Positions 1-7,230 of a DNA stretch of 8,972 nt are shown in pieces (positions within the stretch are counted from its first letter, which is position 1; each line of letters starts with the position of its first letter). The stretch covers positions 1 through 8,972 of the forward strand of contig JABMDG010000014.1 in the NCBI GenBank assembly GCA_015904045.1, read 5' to 3'. Both the position numbers and the translations under genes were made by a program. The notes beneath the pieces are model-generated. The model was not told the DNA's origin. It worked only from the letters and a program-made list of their open reading frames with translations, and did not search any database. This stretch comes from Nitrospira sp. (GTDB lineage: Bacteria; Nitrospirota; Nitrospiria; Nitrospirales; Nitrospiraceae).

Positions 1-322
1 ATCCAGCACGCCCATCAAGCAGGAGGATCAGAATGTCGGCTTCCGCGATGGCCAATTCGGATTGGCGGCGGATCAGGGCCGGCATGCCATCCGATGCCGA
101 GGGGTCGAGTCCCCCCGTATCGACCAGGCGAAATTTGCGGTTCCGATAGGCCGCATCCGCATAGTTTCGGTCGCGGGTCACGCCGGGCACATCATCGACA
201 ATGGCGGTCCTGGAGCCCAGGATCTTGTTGAAGAGCGTGGACTTGCCCACGTTCGGCCGGCCGATGAGGGCGACCAGCGGAAGTGCTGAGGAGTGGGTGC
301 TGAGTGCTGAGGGTGAAGTCAT
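1..322 (-). CDS. der: Ribosome-assembly GTPase Der (EngA), N-terminal part, runs off the left edge
   Basis: Der is a double-GTPase-domain protein that binds the 50S subunit and is needed for its maturation. The first 107 codons are present and hold most of the first G domain. The P-loop GRPNVGKS is at residues 21-28, the switch I region with PGVTRD at 46-51, and the G3 motif DTGG at 68-71; the end of the visible part reads LLLDGRAG, typical of Der. The rest of this domain, the second G domain and the KH-like domain lie outside the window. The start chosen is the ATG at 322-320, the first ATG after an in-frame TGA. No Shine-Dalgarno is visible. Family members usually begin about one residue before the PLVALIGRPNVGKS segment, so roughly 14 extra residues (TSPSALSTHSSAL) are odd; they are encoded by one arm of an inverted repeat. 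Identification is secure, the exact start less so. Confidence 0.95.
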   Translation of the reverse strand, partial: MTSPSALSTHSSALPLVALIGRPNVGKSTLFNKILGSRTAIVDDVPGVTRDRNYADAAYRNRKFRLVDTGGLDPSASDGMPALIRRQSELAIAEADILILLLDGRAG

Positions 323-461
323 AGGAAACAGTCAATATCCCGAAAAGAGGATGCCGGACCGTAACATAGCGATTTTCATAAAGACAACCATATCGTCTTC
401 TCTTCCGAGCTTCCAGTATACTTCGTTCATGGCTCAGCACTCAGCACACAGTCCTCAGCTC
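283..461. repeat. Imperfect inverted repeat (REPIN/MITE-like) between der and the HAD gene
   Basis: The left arm at 283-311 and right arm at 433-461 are reverse complements with about 26 of 29 positions matching. The innermost 15 bases are perfect: GTGCTGAGTGCTGAG at 297-311 against CTCAGCACTCAGCAC at 433-447. Each arm is itself built from a reiterated GTGCTGAG-type unit. The 121-base spacer (312-432) is clearly more AT-rich than its surroundings and must carry the divergent promoters of both genes. Both arms are translated: the left as residues of the Der N-terminus, the right as the HAD N-terminus. The form resembles a REPIN (paired REP sequences), and I infer a dispersed element. No transposase is encoded, and no second copy occurs in the window. 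Confidence 0.7.
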
Positions 462-1127
462 TTCATTGACTGGGGCCAAATCGACGACGTTCTGCTGGAC
501 ATGGACGGTACGTTGTTGGACCGGCACTTCGACAACTTCTTTTTCGAAGAAGAACTCCCGCGCCGGTATGCCGCGTTGCACAGCCTGTCGTTTGAAGAGT
601 CCCGCGACCGCTTGATGGCCATGTACCGGTCGGTCGAAGGCGAGCTCGCCTGGACCGATCTGCACTATTGGAGCAAGCGGGTCGGCATCGACGTCGTGGC
701 CCTGCACAAGGAACTGGACCATATGATCGGCTTCCTGCCGGGCGCGGAGGAATTCTTGCGCCACCTTCGGCGGCTGGGAAAGCGTGTGACGATCATCACA
801 AACGCGCATGAGGCTGGTGTGTCGGTCAAGTCCGCCAAGACGGGCCTCGATCGCCTGGTGGACCGGATCGTCGACGCCTTCGAAGTCGGCTATCTCAAAA
901 TGCGGCCGGAGTATTGGCCCAGTTGCCAGCGGTTGTTGGGATTTGATCCGGCACGGTCTCTCTATATGGATGACGATGAAGGATGTCTGATTGCAGCCAA
1001 ACGGTTCGGCGTGGCGCATCTCGTTCACAGCGCCAAGTCGAGCTCTCAACTGCCGTCGACTCCGCTCGCCGAGTTCTGTTCGATTACGGGGTTCGCCCCG
1101 CTCCTGAACGGTCGCCCGCCGCGCTAG
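429..1127 (+). CDS. yrfG: HAD-family hydrolase, YrfG-like (GMP/IMP 5'-nucleotidase)
   Basis: This 232-residue protein aligns well with E. coli YrfG (222 aa), a cytoplasmic HAD phosphatase acting on purine mononucleotides. The family pattern is clear: IDWGQIDDVLLDMDGTLLD near the N-terminus gives HAD motif I with nucleophile D24 and acid/base D26. It is followed by the YrfG-typical HFDNFFFEE segment, then motif II (TIITNA), the motif III lysine in GYLKMRPEYW, and motif IV (YMDDDEG). All catalytic positions are present, so the enzyme should be active; its exact substrate is inferred from the family. The ATG at 429 was chosen because it places the family N-terminus about 10 residues downstream. 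An in-frame ATG at 351 is possible but would add non-conserved sequence. No good ribosome-binding site is seen. Residues 2-10 come from the inverted-repeat arm. It converges on the methyltransferase gene 13 bases downstream. Confidence 0.88.
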   Translation: MAQHSAHSPQLFIDWGQIDDVLLDMDGTLLDRHFDNFFFEEELPRRYAALHSLSFEESRDRLMAMYRSVEGELAWTDLHYWSKRVGIDVVALHKELDHMIGFLPGAEEFLRHLRRLGKRVTIITNAHEAGVSVKSAKTGLDRLVDRIVDAFEVGYLKMRPEYWPSCQRLLGFDPARSLYMDDDEGCLIAAKRFGVAHLVHSAKSSSQLPSTPLAEFCSITGFAPLLNGRPPR

Positions 1128-1140
1128 CGCGATCTTTCCG

Positions 1141-1764
1141 TCAAGACACCCGAGGCGTTGCGGTTCCGCGATACATCTCGCCCGCAAGTCTGGGCACGTG
1201 CGGCATCAAGAATCGGTCCAGATCGACGATGGTCAACCCGGCTTGCGCGAGCAGCCGGTCAATCGGTCGGTTCAGGTTGCATCCGCAACCGATGAGGTTC
1301 TGGACGGGATTCAGCCGGCTCTGCCACGTGGCGACTGCCGGGTCGTCGCTTCGGCCATGTTCGAGAAACAGAAAGGTTCCGTCCGGCTTGAGCACCCGCG
1401 CGACCTCGCGCAAGGCCTGCACCGGATCGGGAATGGTGCAGAGTGTCCAGGTGCTCACGACGGTGTCAAATCGGCGATCCGGATACGGCAGTGTTTCAGC
1501 CGTCACATGCGAGGCTTGGACAGAAAACGAGACGGTCAAGATTCGCTCTCTGACTTTGCGAGGCAGGAGGATGGCGGGATCGACGACAGACAGATAGGCA
1601 ATGTGTGGAGGGTAGTGGGCGAGGTTGAGCCCGGTTCCGAACCCGATCTCCAAGACGTCGCCATGGGTATGTGCGAGCAGGCCGGCTCGCAGCCGCTGAA
1701 ATTCCTCACCCCGCATCAACCAATCCATCAGCCGTGGGAAGATGTGTTGACTGTAGAGTCCCAT
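1141..1764 (-). CDS. Class I SAM-dependent methyltransferase (UbiE/METTL7-like)
   Basis: A 207-residue Rossmann-fold methyltransferase. Motif I, VLEIGFGTGLN (about residues 37-47), binds S-adenosylmethionine. The acidic residue after strand 2 lies in SVVDPA, motif post-II is seen as AETLPYPDRRFDTVVSTWTLCTIPD (split here as AETLPYPD and RFDTVVSTWTLCTIPD), and motif III is LKPDGTFLFLEHG. The C-terminal GCGCNLNRPID segment followed by the LAQAGLTIVDLDRF and EMYRGTATP stretches matches the small bacterial group related to METTL7 and UbiE/phospholipid methyltransferases. The methyl acceptor cannot be read from sequence. The start is the ATG at 1764. No Shine-Dalgarno precedes it, but a TATACT hexamer lies 10 bases upstream, so the transcript might be leaderless or nearly so. 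It stands alone, divergent from leuS across 164 bases. Confidence 0.88.
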   Translation of the reverse strand: MGLYSQHIFPRLMDWLMRGEEFQRLRAGLLAHTHGDVLEIGFGTGLNLAHYPPHIAYLSVVDPAILLPRKVRERILTVSFSVQASHVTAETLPYPDRRFDTVVSTWTLCTIPDPVQALREVARVLKPDGTFLFLEHGRSDDPAVATWQSRLNPVQNLIGCGCNLNRPIDRLLAQAGLTIVDLDRFLMPHVPRLAGEMYRGTATPRVS

Positions 1765-1928
1765 TGTCGCGCGCAGTATATCAAAGCACGGCGTTGCTAT
1801 GGGCCGACCATGTTGTTGCGTCCAAGAGGTCTATGCTAGATTCGCGGATTCGGTAGCCAGATTGCAGCTGTCGGCGATCAGCGGGTGTGAGGCTGGGAGC
1901 TGACGGTTGAACCCGGTGTGGCGAGACA

Positions 1929-4364
1929 ATGACCAACACCTACGATCACCGCGAAATCGAGGCGAAGTGGCAGGCGTACTGGGAGGAGCACCGCCCGTTT
2001 CGGGCGATGGACGACCCGTCGAAGCCCAAGTTCTATTGCCTCGACATGTTTCCCTATCCCTCAGGGTCCGGACTTCACGTCGGCCACCTTGAGGGGTACA
2101 CGGCGACCGACATCGTGTCCCGCTATAAGCGGATGCAGGGTTTCAATGTCTTGCATCCGATGGGCTGGGATGCGTTCGGCCTGCCGGCTGAACAATACGC
2201 GGTGAAGACCGGTATTCACCCCGCGATCACGACCGCACAAAAGATTGCCACGTTCAAGCGCCAAATGAAGCGGGTCGGGCTGTCCTACGACTGGGACCGG
2301 GAGCTCAGCACCACGGACCCCGACTATTATCGATGGACCCAGTGGATTTTCTTGAAACTGTTCGAGCGGGGCCTGGCCTATGTGGCCGAGGTGCCGGTGA
2401 ACTGGTGCCCCGCGCTCGGGACCGTGCTGGCCAACGAAGAAATCATCGACGGCAAGAGCGAAGTGGGCGGCTTCGATGTCGTCCGGAAACCGATGCGGCA
2501 ATGGGTGCTCAAGATTACGGCCTACGCCGATCGGCTGCTCGAAGACTTGAAGCTGGTCGAGTGGCCGCCGAGCACGCTGGAGATGCAAAAAAATTGGATC
2601 GGGCGTTCCGTCGGGGCCGAGGTGGACTTTGCGCTGGCCGACCGGAATGGGGCGATCCGCGTGTTCACCACCAGACCGGACACGCTGTTTGGCGCCACGT
2701 ATATGGTGCTCGCGCCGGAACATCCCCTGGTCGATGCCGTGACCACTGCCGAGCAGAAATCCTCCGTTTCAGCCTATCGTGAAACGACCGCCAAAAAGAG
2801 TGATCTCCAACGGCAAGAGCTGGACAAGGACAAAACCGGCGTGTTTACCGGCGGCTATGCTGTCAATCCTGTGAATGGCGAACAGCTGCCGATCTGGATT
2901 GCCGACTATGTCCTGATGAGCTACGGCACCGGCGCGATCATGGCAGTGCCGGCGCACGACGAACGGGATTGGGCATTTGCCCGTCACTACCGCCTGCCGG
3001 TCCGCGAGGTGATCGCCGGAGGCCACATAACGGAGGCGGCCTTTACCCAAACGGATCGGGGTACCGTCATCAATTCGGCGACGGCGGACGGGAGCTTCTC
3101 GATCAACGGGATGACGCCTGCTGAAGCCATTCCCAAGATGACGGCGTGGCTGGACGCGAACGGGAAGGGCAAGAAGGCGGTCAACTACAAGCTGCGAGAT
3201 TGGCTGTTCGCCCGCCAACGGTACTGGGGCGAGCCGTTTCCAATCACCTGGGTGGAGGGGGAAGCGCGAGCGATTCCCGAAGAGCAATTGCCGCTCAGGT
3301 TGCCCGAGACAAGTAATTTCAAGCCGTCGGGAACCGGAGAAAGTCCGTTGGCCAATCTCACCGACTGGCTGGCGACGACTGATCCGGTGACCCGGAAACC
3401 GGCCCGGCGTGAAACGAACACCATGCCGCAATGGGCCGGTTCCTGCTGGTATTATCTTCGCTTCATCGACTCTAAGAATCCCGCGCAACTCGTCGATCAC
3501 GCGAAAGAACGGTATTGGATGCCGGTCGATCTGTATATCGGCGGCAGTGAGCATGCCGTGTTGCATCTGCTGTACGCCCGCTTCTGGCACAAGGTGCTCT
3601 TCGACATCGGCGTCGTGAGCACGCCGGAGCCGTTCAAAAAGCTGGTGCATCAAGGCATCGTACTCGGCGAAGACAATCAGAAAATGTCCAAGTCACGGGG
3701 GAACGTGGTGAACCCCGACGACATCATGGACAGGTTCGGCGCGGATGCTGTGCGGCTGTACGAGATGTTCATGGGCCCGCTCGAAGCGACGAAGCCCTGG
3801 AGTACCAGAGGGGTGGAAGGGATTACACGGTTCCTGGAACGGGTGTGGCGTCTCATGGTGAATGACGAGGGGAGGCAGTCTGATGCCGTTGTCGAGTCGG
3901 TGCCGACTCCCGACCAGCAGCGCTTGCTTCATCAGACGATCAAGAAGGTGACGGAGGACATTGAATCCCTACGGTTCAACACCGCGATCTCGCAGATGAT
4001 GGTCTTTACCAACGAGATGACCAAGGCTGAGCGAAGGTCACGGAGCGTTATCGAGCCGTTTGTGCTGCTCCTGGCCCCCTTTGCACCGCATCTGGCCGAA
4101 GAGTTGTGGGGCAGGTTGGGCCATCAGCCGAGCGTCTCGCAGCAGCCGTGGCCCCGATTCGATCCGGCCCTGACGGTCAGCGACCGGCTGACGATTCCGA
4201 TCCAGATCAACGGCAGGCTACGCGGAAAAATCGAAGTCGGTGCCGAGGCGACACGCAACCAAGTGGAAGCCTTGGCCAAGGTCGAAGCGGCCGAATGGCT
4301 CCAGGGCAAAGAGCCGAAGAAGGTCGTCTATGTCGAAAAGAAGCTGATCAACTTCGTAATCTGA
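1929..4364 (+). CDS. leuS: Leucyl-tRNA synthetase (complete copy)
   Basis: This class I aminoacyl-tRNA synthetase activates leucine with ATP and charges tRNA-Leu. At 811 residues it is slightly short of, but within range for, bacterial LeuRS. The HIGH signature appears as HVGH at 50-53 inside [20 protein letters not shown]. The CP1 editing domain carries the threonine-rich TTRPDT at 247-252 and AVPAHDERD with the conserved editing aspartate at about 344. KMSKS is at 585-589. The anticodon-binding helical part ([15 protein letters not shown]) and the terminal domain ending INFVI follow. All expected parts are present, so this is the functional copy. The ATG at 1929 matches the family start ([14 protein letters not shown]); a weak GGCGAG lies 5' of it. 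lptE begins 19 bases after the stop. The part from codon 217 onward is duplicated downstream at 7234-8972. Confidence 0.98.
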   Translation: MTNTYDHREIEAKWQAYWEEHRPFRAMDDPSKPKFYCLDMFPYPSGSGLHVGHLEGYTATDIVSRYKRMQGFNVLHPMGWDAFGLPAEQYAVKTGIHPAITTAQKIATFKRQMKRVGLSYDWDRELSTTDPDYYRWTQWIFLKLFERGLAYVAEVPVNWCPALGTVLANEEIIDGKSEVGGFDVVRKPMRQWVLKITAYADRLLEDLKLVEWPPSTLEMQKNWIGRSVGAEVDFALADRNGAIRVFTTRPDTLFGATYMVLAPEHPLVDAVTTAEQKSSVSAYRETTAKKSDLQRQELDKDKTGVFTGGYAVNPVNGEQLPIWIADYVLMSYGTGAIMAVPAHDERDWAFARHYRLPVREVIAGGHITEAAFTQTDRGTVINSATADGSFSINGMTPAEAIPKMTAWLDANGKGKKAVNYKLRDWLFARQRYWGEPFPITWVEGEARAIPEEQLPLRLPETSNFKPSGTGESPLANLTDWLATTDPVTRKPARRETNTMPQWAGSCWYYLRFIDSKNPAQLVDHAKERYWMPVDLYIGGSEHAVLHLLYARFWHKVLFDIGVVSTPEPFKKLVHQGIVLGEDNQKMSKSRGNVVNPDDIMDRFGADAVRLYEMFMGPLEATKPWSTRGVEGITRFLERVWRLMVNDEGRQSDAVVESVPTPDQQRLLHQTIKKVTEDIESLRFNTAISQMMVFTNEMTKAERRSRSVIEPFVLLLAPFAPHLAEELWGRLGHQPSVSQQPWPRFDPALTVSDRLTIPIQINGRLRGKIEVGAEATRNQVEALAKVEAAEWLQGKEPKKVVYVEKKLINFVI

Positions 4365-4371
4365 TACGCGT

Positions 4372-4377
4372 GAGGGG
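4372..4377 (+). promoter_or_regulatory. Ribosome-binding site of lptE
   Basis: GAGGGG sits six bases before the GTG at 4384. It decides the start of lptE, since no ATG occurs in frame before the lipoprotein signal. Confidence 0.65.
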
Positions 4378-4383
4378 CGCGAC

Positions 4384-5019
4384 GTGCGGGAAAAGCGAGA
4401 CGGAAGAGAAGGGCGTATTGTATGCGGTCGGTCGTGGTTGCGTCGCGCAAGTCTTGCTTGTCTCGCGGCGGCGAGCCTTGGGCTCGCCGGGTGCGGGTAC
4501 CAATTCCGCGTGGAGGGAGCCGGTCCGACCATTGGCGGCGGGCAACCGTCGGCGTCGCAGGAGCCGCCGCCGCGTCTGATCGTTCAGACCTTGGTCAACA
4601 AGAGTTTCGAGCCGAATCTGGAAACCCGCTATACCAACTATATACGCCATGAATTTACATCCGGCAGTGGAGCGGAAGTGGTGCCGGACTCTGAGGCCGC
4701 CGATCTCATTTTGACCGGTGAGATTCTGTCGGTGACGGCGCCGACGTTGAGTTTCAGTCAGACGAGGACATTGGAAAGCCGGGCTGAAGTTGTGGTCCGA
4801 GTCCAGGTTGAGGAGACGAGAACGAACAGAGTCGTCTGGACCCAACTGGCGAGAGGCGCCTCCGAGTTCTATGTCACCTCCGATCTCCAATTCAATCGTG
4901 CCTTGCAGAATCGCGCGCTGGAACAGGCCGGCCGCCTGGCCGCCGCAGACTTGGCGGCGCGGTTCTTGTTGCTCGTCGAATCGGGCGGATTGGCCAAGCC
5001 GGCAACGGCGACGCCGTAA
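4384..5019 (+). CDS. lptE: LPS-assembly lipoprotein LptE
   Basis: LptE plugs and assembles the LptD barrel that inserts lipopolysaccharide into the outer leaflet of the outer membrane. The 211-residue product starts at a GTG with a good ribosome-binding site. A basic N-region (arginines to residue 21) precedes a hydrophobic stretch and the lipobox LAGC at 34-37, so the mature lipoprotein would begin at C37, followed by GYQFRVEG as in many LptE proteins. The body has the family pattern: LIVQTLVNKSFEPNLE, then TRYTNYIRHEFTSG, LILTGEILSVTAPT and a C-terminal helix with LEQAGRLAAADLAARFLLL. Its place between leuS and holA is the classical LptE location, also seen in E. coli. The gene shows the organism makes LPS. 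The n-region before the hydrophobic core is rather long, so a downstream start cannot be excluded. Confidence 0.92.
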   Translation: MREKRDGREGRIVCGRSWLRRASLACLAAASLGLAGCGYQFRVEGAGPTIGGGQPSASQEPPPRLIVQTLVNKSFEPNLETRYTNYIRHEFTSGSGAEVVPDSEAADLILTGEILSVTAPTLSFSQTRTLESRAEVVVRVQVEETRTNRVVWTQLARGASEFYVTSDLQFNRALQNRALEQAGRLAAADLAARFLLLVESGGLAKPATATP

Positions 5020-5038
5020 CCATCTGGTGGGTCCTACG

Positions 5039-6148
5039 ATGGCATCGACGGTGAGTTCGTTCCAGCTCGAAGCAGCATTGAATCAGGGAGCCCCCTGCCC
5101 TCTCTACCTGGTCGTTGGAGAAGAAGATCTGCTGAGGGATCACGCACTCGCGGTGCTCAAGGCCAAGATTCTTGGGGACGGCGGGGAGTTTAATTACGAT
5201 CTGTTTTATGGAGACGAGGCCGGCGGGTCGGATATCCGAAGCTGCGCGGCCGAAATACCGGTGTTCGCCGAGCGGCGGTTGGTGGTGGTGAAAGCGGCGG
5301 ACAAACTGCCGGCCCGAGAAGGCGAGGCGCTGCTCGACTACGTCAAAGAGCCGGTGGAGACGACCACGCTGGTGTTTGTGGGCCCGAAGCTGGACGGCCG
5401 GTTGAAATTTTCCCAAGCCTTGGGTCGCGCGGCTGTCACGGTCGATTGCGCTCCCTTGCGCGAGGCGCAGCTGCTTCCCTGGATCGCGCGCGAGGCCGAG
5501 CGGGTGGGCCTCCGGCTGGATGAACCGGCGCGGCACACCCTAAAAGAATCCGCTGCTGGCTCGCTCTATGGATTGCGCCGTGAATTGGAGAAGCTGGCGT
5601 CCTACGTGCCGGCCGACCGGGATGTCACCGCTGCCGATGTACAGGCGCTCCGGGGAATCGAACCTGACGCATCAGTGTTCGATTTGACGGTCGCGATTGC
5701 CGCCGCCGATCGCGGGAGAACCCTGGCTATTCTGGCGCGCAATCTAGAGGCGGGTGAAGCCCCGCTACGGATCTTGGGCTCGCTGGCCTGGCAGTATCGC
5801 CGCCTGTGGAAGGTCAAAGAGTCGCTGGCGACCGGTGGGCGTGAAGGCGAGGCAGCCCGAACGTTGCGGATGGACCCGATGAAGGTGCGGCCGTTTTTGG
5901 GCCGATTTTCTGACGAGCATCTCCTGACGGCGTCCCGTCTGTTTCTCGATGCCGATGGAACGCTCAAAGGCGGTGGCAACAGCCGTCCGAAGATTGTGAT
6001 GGAGCGTCTGCTGCTGCGGCTGTGCGATTCCGTGAAGAAGTCGTCTGTGGAACCGCCGCCTAGGCCTTCCGGGCCGGCAGGGCGGGTTGCGGCTCGTCCA
6101 GTGTCGAATGTGCGAACGATCAGGAGCGGGAGCCGGACAGGGCGTTGA
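5039..6148 (+). CDS. holA: DNA polymerase III subunit delta (clamp loader)
   Basis: HolA is the delta subunit of the clamp-loader complex; it opens the beta sliding clamp so that it can be loaded at primed sites. The 369-residue protein is slightly longer than E. coli HolA (343). Family landmarks are PLYLVVGEEDLLRDHAL near the N-terminus, FYGDEAGGSDI, the PVFAERRLVVVKAADKL segment that corresponds to the clamp-interacting region, the middle helices with LKESAAGSLYGLRRELEKL, and the collar-domain stretch LRILGSLAWQYRRLWKVKE. As in all delta subunits there is no Walker A motif. The C-terminal 35 or so residues (proline-, arginine- and glycine-rich) look disordered and extend over the rpsT 3' end. 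The ATG at 5039 is preceded by GGTGGG with seven bases between. It lies 19 bases after lptE and is probably in the same operon. Confidence 0.95.
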   Translation: MASTVSSFQLEAALNQGAPCPLYLVVGEEDLLRDHALAVLKAKILGDGGEFNYDLFYGDEAGGSDIRSCAAEIPVFAERRLVVVKAADKLPAREGEALLDYVKEPVETTTLVFVGPKLDGRLKFSQALGRAAVTVDCAPLREAQLLPWIAREAERVGLRLDEPARHTLKESAAGSLYGLRRELEKLASYVPADRDVTAADVQALRGIEPDASVFDLTVAIAAADRGRTLAILARNLEAGEAPLRILGSLAWQYRRLWKVKESLATGGREGEAARTLRMDPMKVRPFLGRFSDEHLLTASRLFLDADGTLKGGGNSRPKIVMERLLLRLCDSVKKSSVEPPPRPSGPAGRVAARPVSNVRTIRSGSRTGR

Positions 6149-6398
6149 CACGCAGCGTCAAGCGAGACACACGGCGGGACGCGGTGTTGCGCTTGAGGGC
6201 GCCTTTGGACACGGCTTTTCCGATCGCGGCGACGGCTTCGCGCAAGGATGTCTTGGCGTCATCAAGTTTTTTCTCGGCCAGGGCCGATTGGACCTTCTTG
6301 ACGACCGTCTTCACAGCGTTCATAGTGGCCCGATTCCGGTCATGTCGGCGCTCAGCTTGGCGAGCCCGGCGGATTGTGGACTTATGAATCACAGGCAT
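6120..6398 (-). CDS. rpsT: 30S ribosomal protein S20
   Basis: S20 is a small primary binder of 16S rRNA. The 92-residue product has the expected size and composition: very basic, helical, with the N-terminal block KSTIRRARQAERRHDRNRA, a middle KTVVKKVQSALAEKKLDDA segment, and the C-terminal KGALKRNTASRRVSRLTLRVNAL. These match the IKSAKKRA, IKKV and KGLIHKNKAARHKANL regions of E. coli S20. The ATG at 6398 has an excellent Shine-Dalgarno eight bases upstream. It is monocistronic, divergent from pyrF, and its last nine codons and stop overlap the 3' end of holA on the other strand by 29 bases. Confidence 0.96.
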   Translation of the reverse strand: MPVIHKSTIRRARQAERRHDRNRATMNAVKTVVKKVQSALAEKKLDDAKTSLREAVAAIGKAVSKGALKRNTASRRVSRLTLRVNALSGSRS

Positions 6399-6406
6399 TG
6401 TCTTTT

Positions 6407-6411
6407 CCTCC
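6407..6411 (-). promoter_or_regulatory. Ribosome-binding site of rpsT
   Basis: On the minus strand this reads GGAGG, followed by eight bases and then the rpsT ATG. It is a consensus site with ideal spacing, as expected for a highly expressed ribosomal protein gene. Confidence 0.8.
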
Positions 6412-6430
6412 AGAAAGGAATGTGATTTTT

Positions 6431-6455
6431 ATCATAGGGTGTCGCGAGTCGTCAA
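6431..6455 (-). promoter_or_regulatory. Possible rpsT promoter
   Basis: On the minus strand a TTGACG (6455-6450) and a TATGAT (6436-6431) occur upstream of rpsT, in the only space where its promoter can lie. The spacing between them is 13 bases, shorter than the usual 16-18 for a sigma-70 promoter, so only one of the two hexamers may be real. The call rests mostly on position. Confidence 0.25.
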
Positions 6456-6462
6456 GGATCGG

Positions 6463-6474
6463 AAGGAGGAGGAG
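6463..6474 (+). promoter_or_regulatory. Ribosome-binding site of pyrF
   Basis: A purine run AAGGAGGAGGAG contains two overlapping AGGAGG cores; the second ends eight bases before the ATG at 6481. It selects this ATG over an in-frame GTG at 6439, which has no such site. Confidence 0.8.
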
Positions 6475-6480
6475 CCCCCC

Positions 6481-7194
6481 ATGTCGAAAATCGTGGCGCG
6501 TGACCGGTTGATCTTTGCGCTGGATGTGCCGTCTGCCGCCGAGGCGGAGCGGCTGTTGGACCGGCTCCATGGCCATCTGTCCTTCGTCAAGGTCGGGCTG
6601 GAGCTCTATACGGCGGCGGGGCCGGACATGGTGAAGCGGATCGTCGAGCGGGGGATGAGAGTATTCCTTGACCTGAAGTTTCTCGACATCGAAGAAACGG
6701 TCCGACGGGCGACGGCGCGGGTCGCGTCGATGGGTGTCGATTTCCTGACCGTCCATGCCAATCGCAAGGCCCTCACGGCGGCTGTGCAGGGCCGGGAAGG
6801 TTCGGCGCTCAAGTTGCTGGCCGTCACGGTGCTTACAAATTTTGACGGCAACGACTTGCGTGACATGGGCATCCAGCGGACCGTCCAGGACTTGGTAACC
6901 GCGCGGGCGCTGCTTGCGTCCGAAGTCGGCTGCGACGGGGTGGTAGCGTCCGGTGAAGAAGCAGCCGCCCTTCGCCAGAAAGTCGGGCCTCGGTTCACGC
7001 TCGTGACGCCAGGCGTCCGGCCAGCCGGCAAGGGGGTAGACGATCATGCCCGGGCAACCACGCCGACACAAACGATTACTGCCGGCGCCGACTATCTCGT
7101 CATCGGCCGGCCCATCCGCGACGCAGCCGATCCAGCCGCGACCGTGGCCGACATCGTCGCAGAAATGCAGGCGGCGTTCGACGCCAGAGGGTAA
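6481..7194 (+). CDS. pyrF: Orotidine 5'-phosphate decarboxylase
   Basis: PyrF performs the last step of de novo UMP synthesis, decarboxylating OMP. The 237-residue TIM-barrel protein has the usual bacterial length. Visible signatures are FALDVPS with D15, FVKVGLELYTAAGP with K37, the catalytic DxKxxD array D64-K66-D69 in FLDLKFLDIEETV, the phosphate-binding LVTPGVRP, and the terminal DYLVIGRPIRDAADP. All charged catalytic residues are kept. The usual DLKFHDIPNTV is altered here: histidine is replaced by leucine, and PN by EE. The start at 6481 follows a very strong ribosome-binding site. It stands apart from other pyrimidine genes and diverges from rpsT. Its TAA is followed, in the same frame, by the truncated leuS copy. 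Confidence 0.96.
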   Translation: MSKIVARDRLIFALDVPSAAEAERLLDRLHGHLSFVKVGLELYTAAGPDMVKRIVERGMRVFLDLKFLDIEETVRRATARVASMGVDFLTVHANRKALTAAVQGREGSALKLLAVTVLTNFDGNDLRDMGIQRTVQDLVTARALLASEVGCDGVVASGEEAAALRQKVGPRFTLVTPGVRPAGKGVDDHARATTPTQTITAGADYLVIGRPIRDAADPAATVADIVAEMQAAFDARG

Positions 7195-7230
7195 GCCCCA
7201 TGCACCATTGGTCGAAGGGGAATATCGCAG

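Noticed and set aside
416..423. AGTATACT just before the HAD gene as a promoter
   Set aside because: It is a short palindrome that would fit either strand, and no partner -35 is seen for either direction.
1120..1131. Palindrome CGCGCTAGCGCG at the HAD stop codon as a terminator
   Set aside because: The possible stem is only four pairs with a four-base loop, and no real T-run follows.
441..1187. A 248-codon minus-strand open frame opposite the HAD gene
   Set aside because: The plus strand holds all four HAD motifs in order; the minus frame shows no family signature and runs into the methyltransferase gene in another frame.
1810..1837. TATGCT at 1832-1837 as the -10 box of a leuS promoter
   Set aside because: No acceptable -35 hexamer occurs at 16-18 bases; the nearby TTGTTG is only 13 bases away. 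The true promoter in this 164-base gap cannot be chosen by eye.
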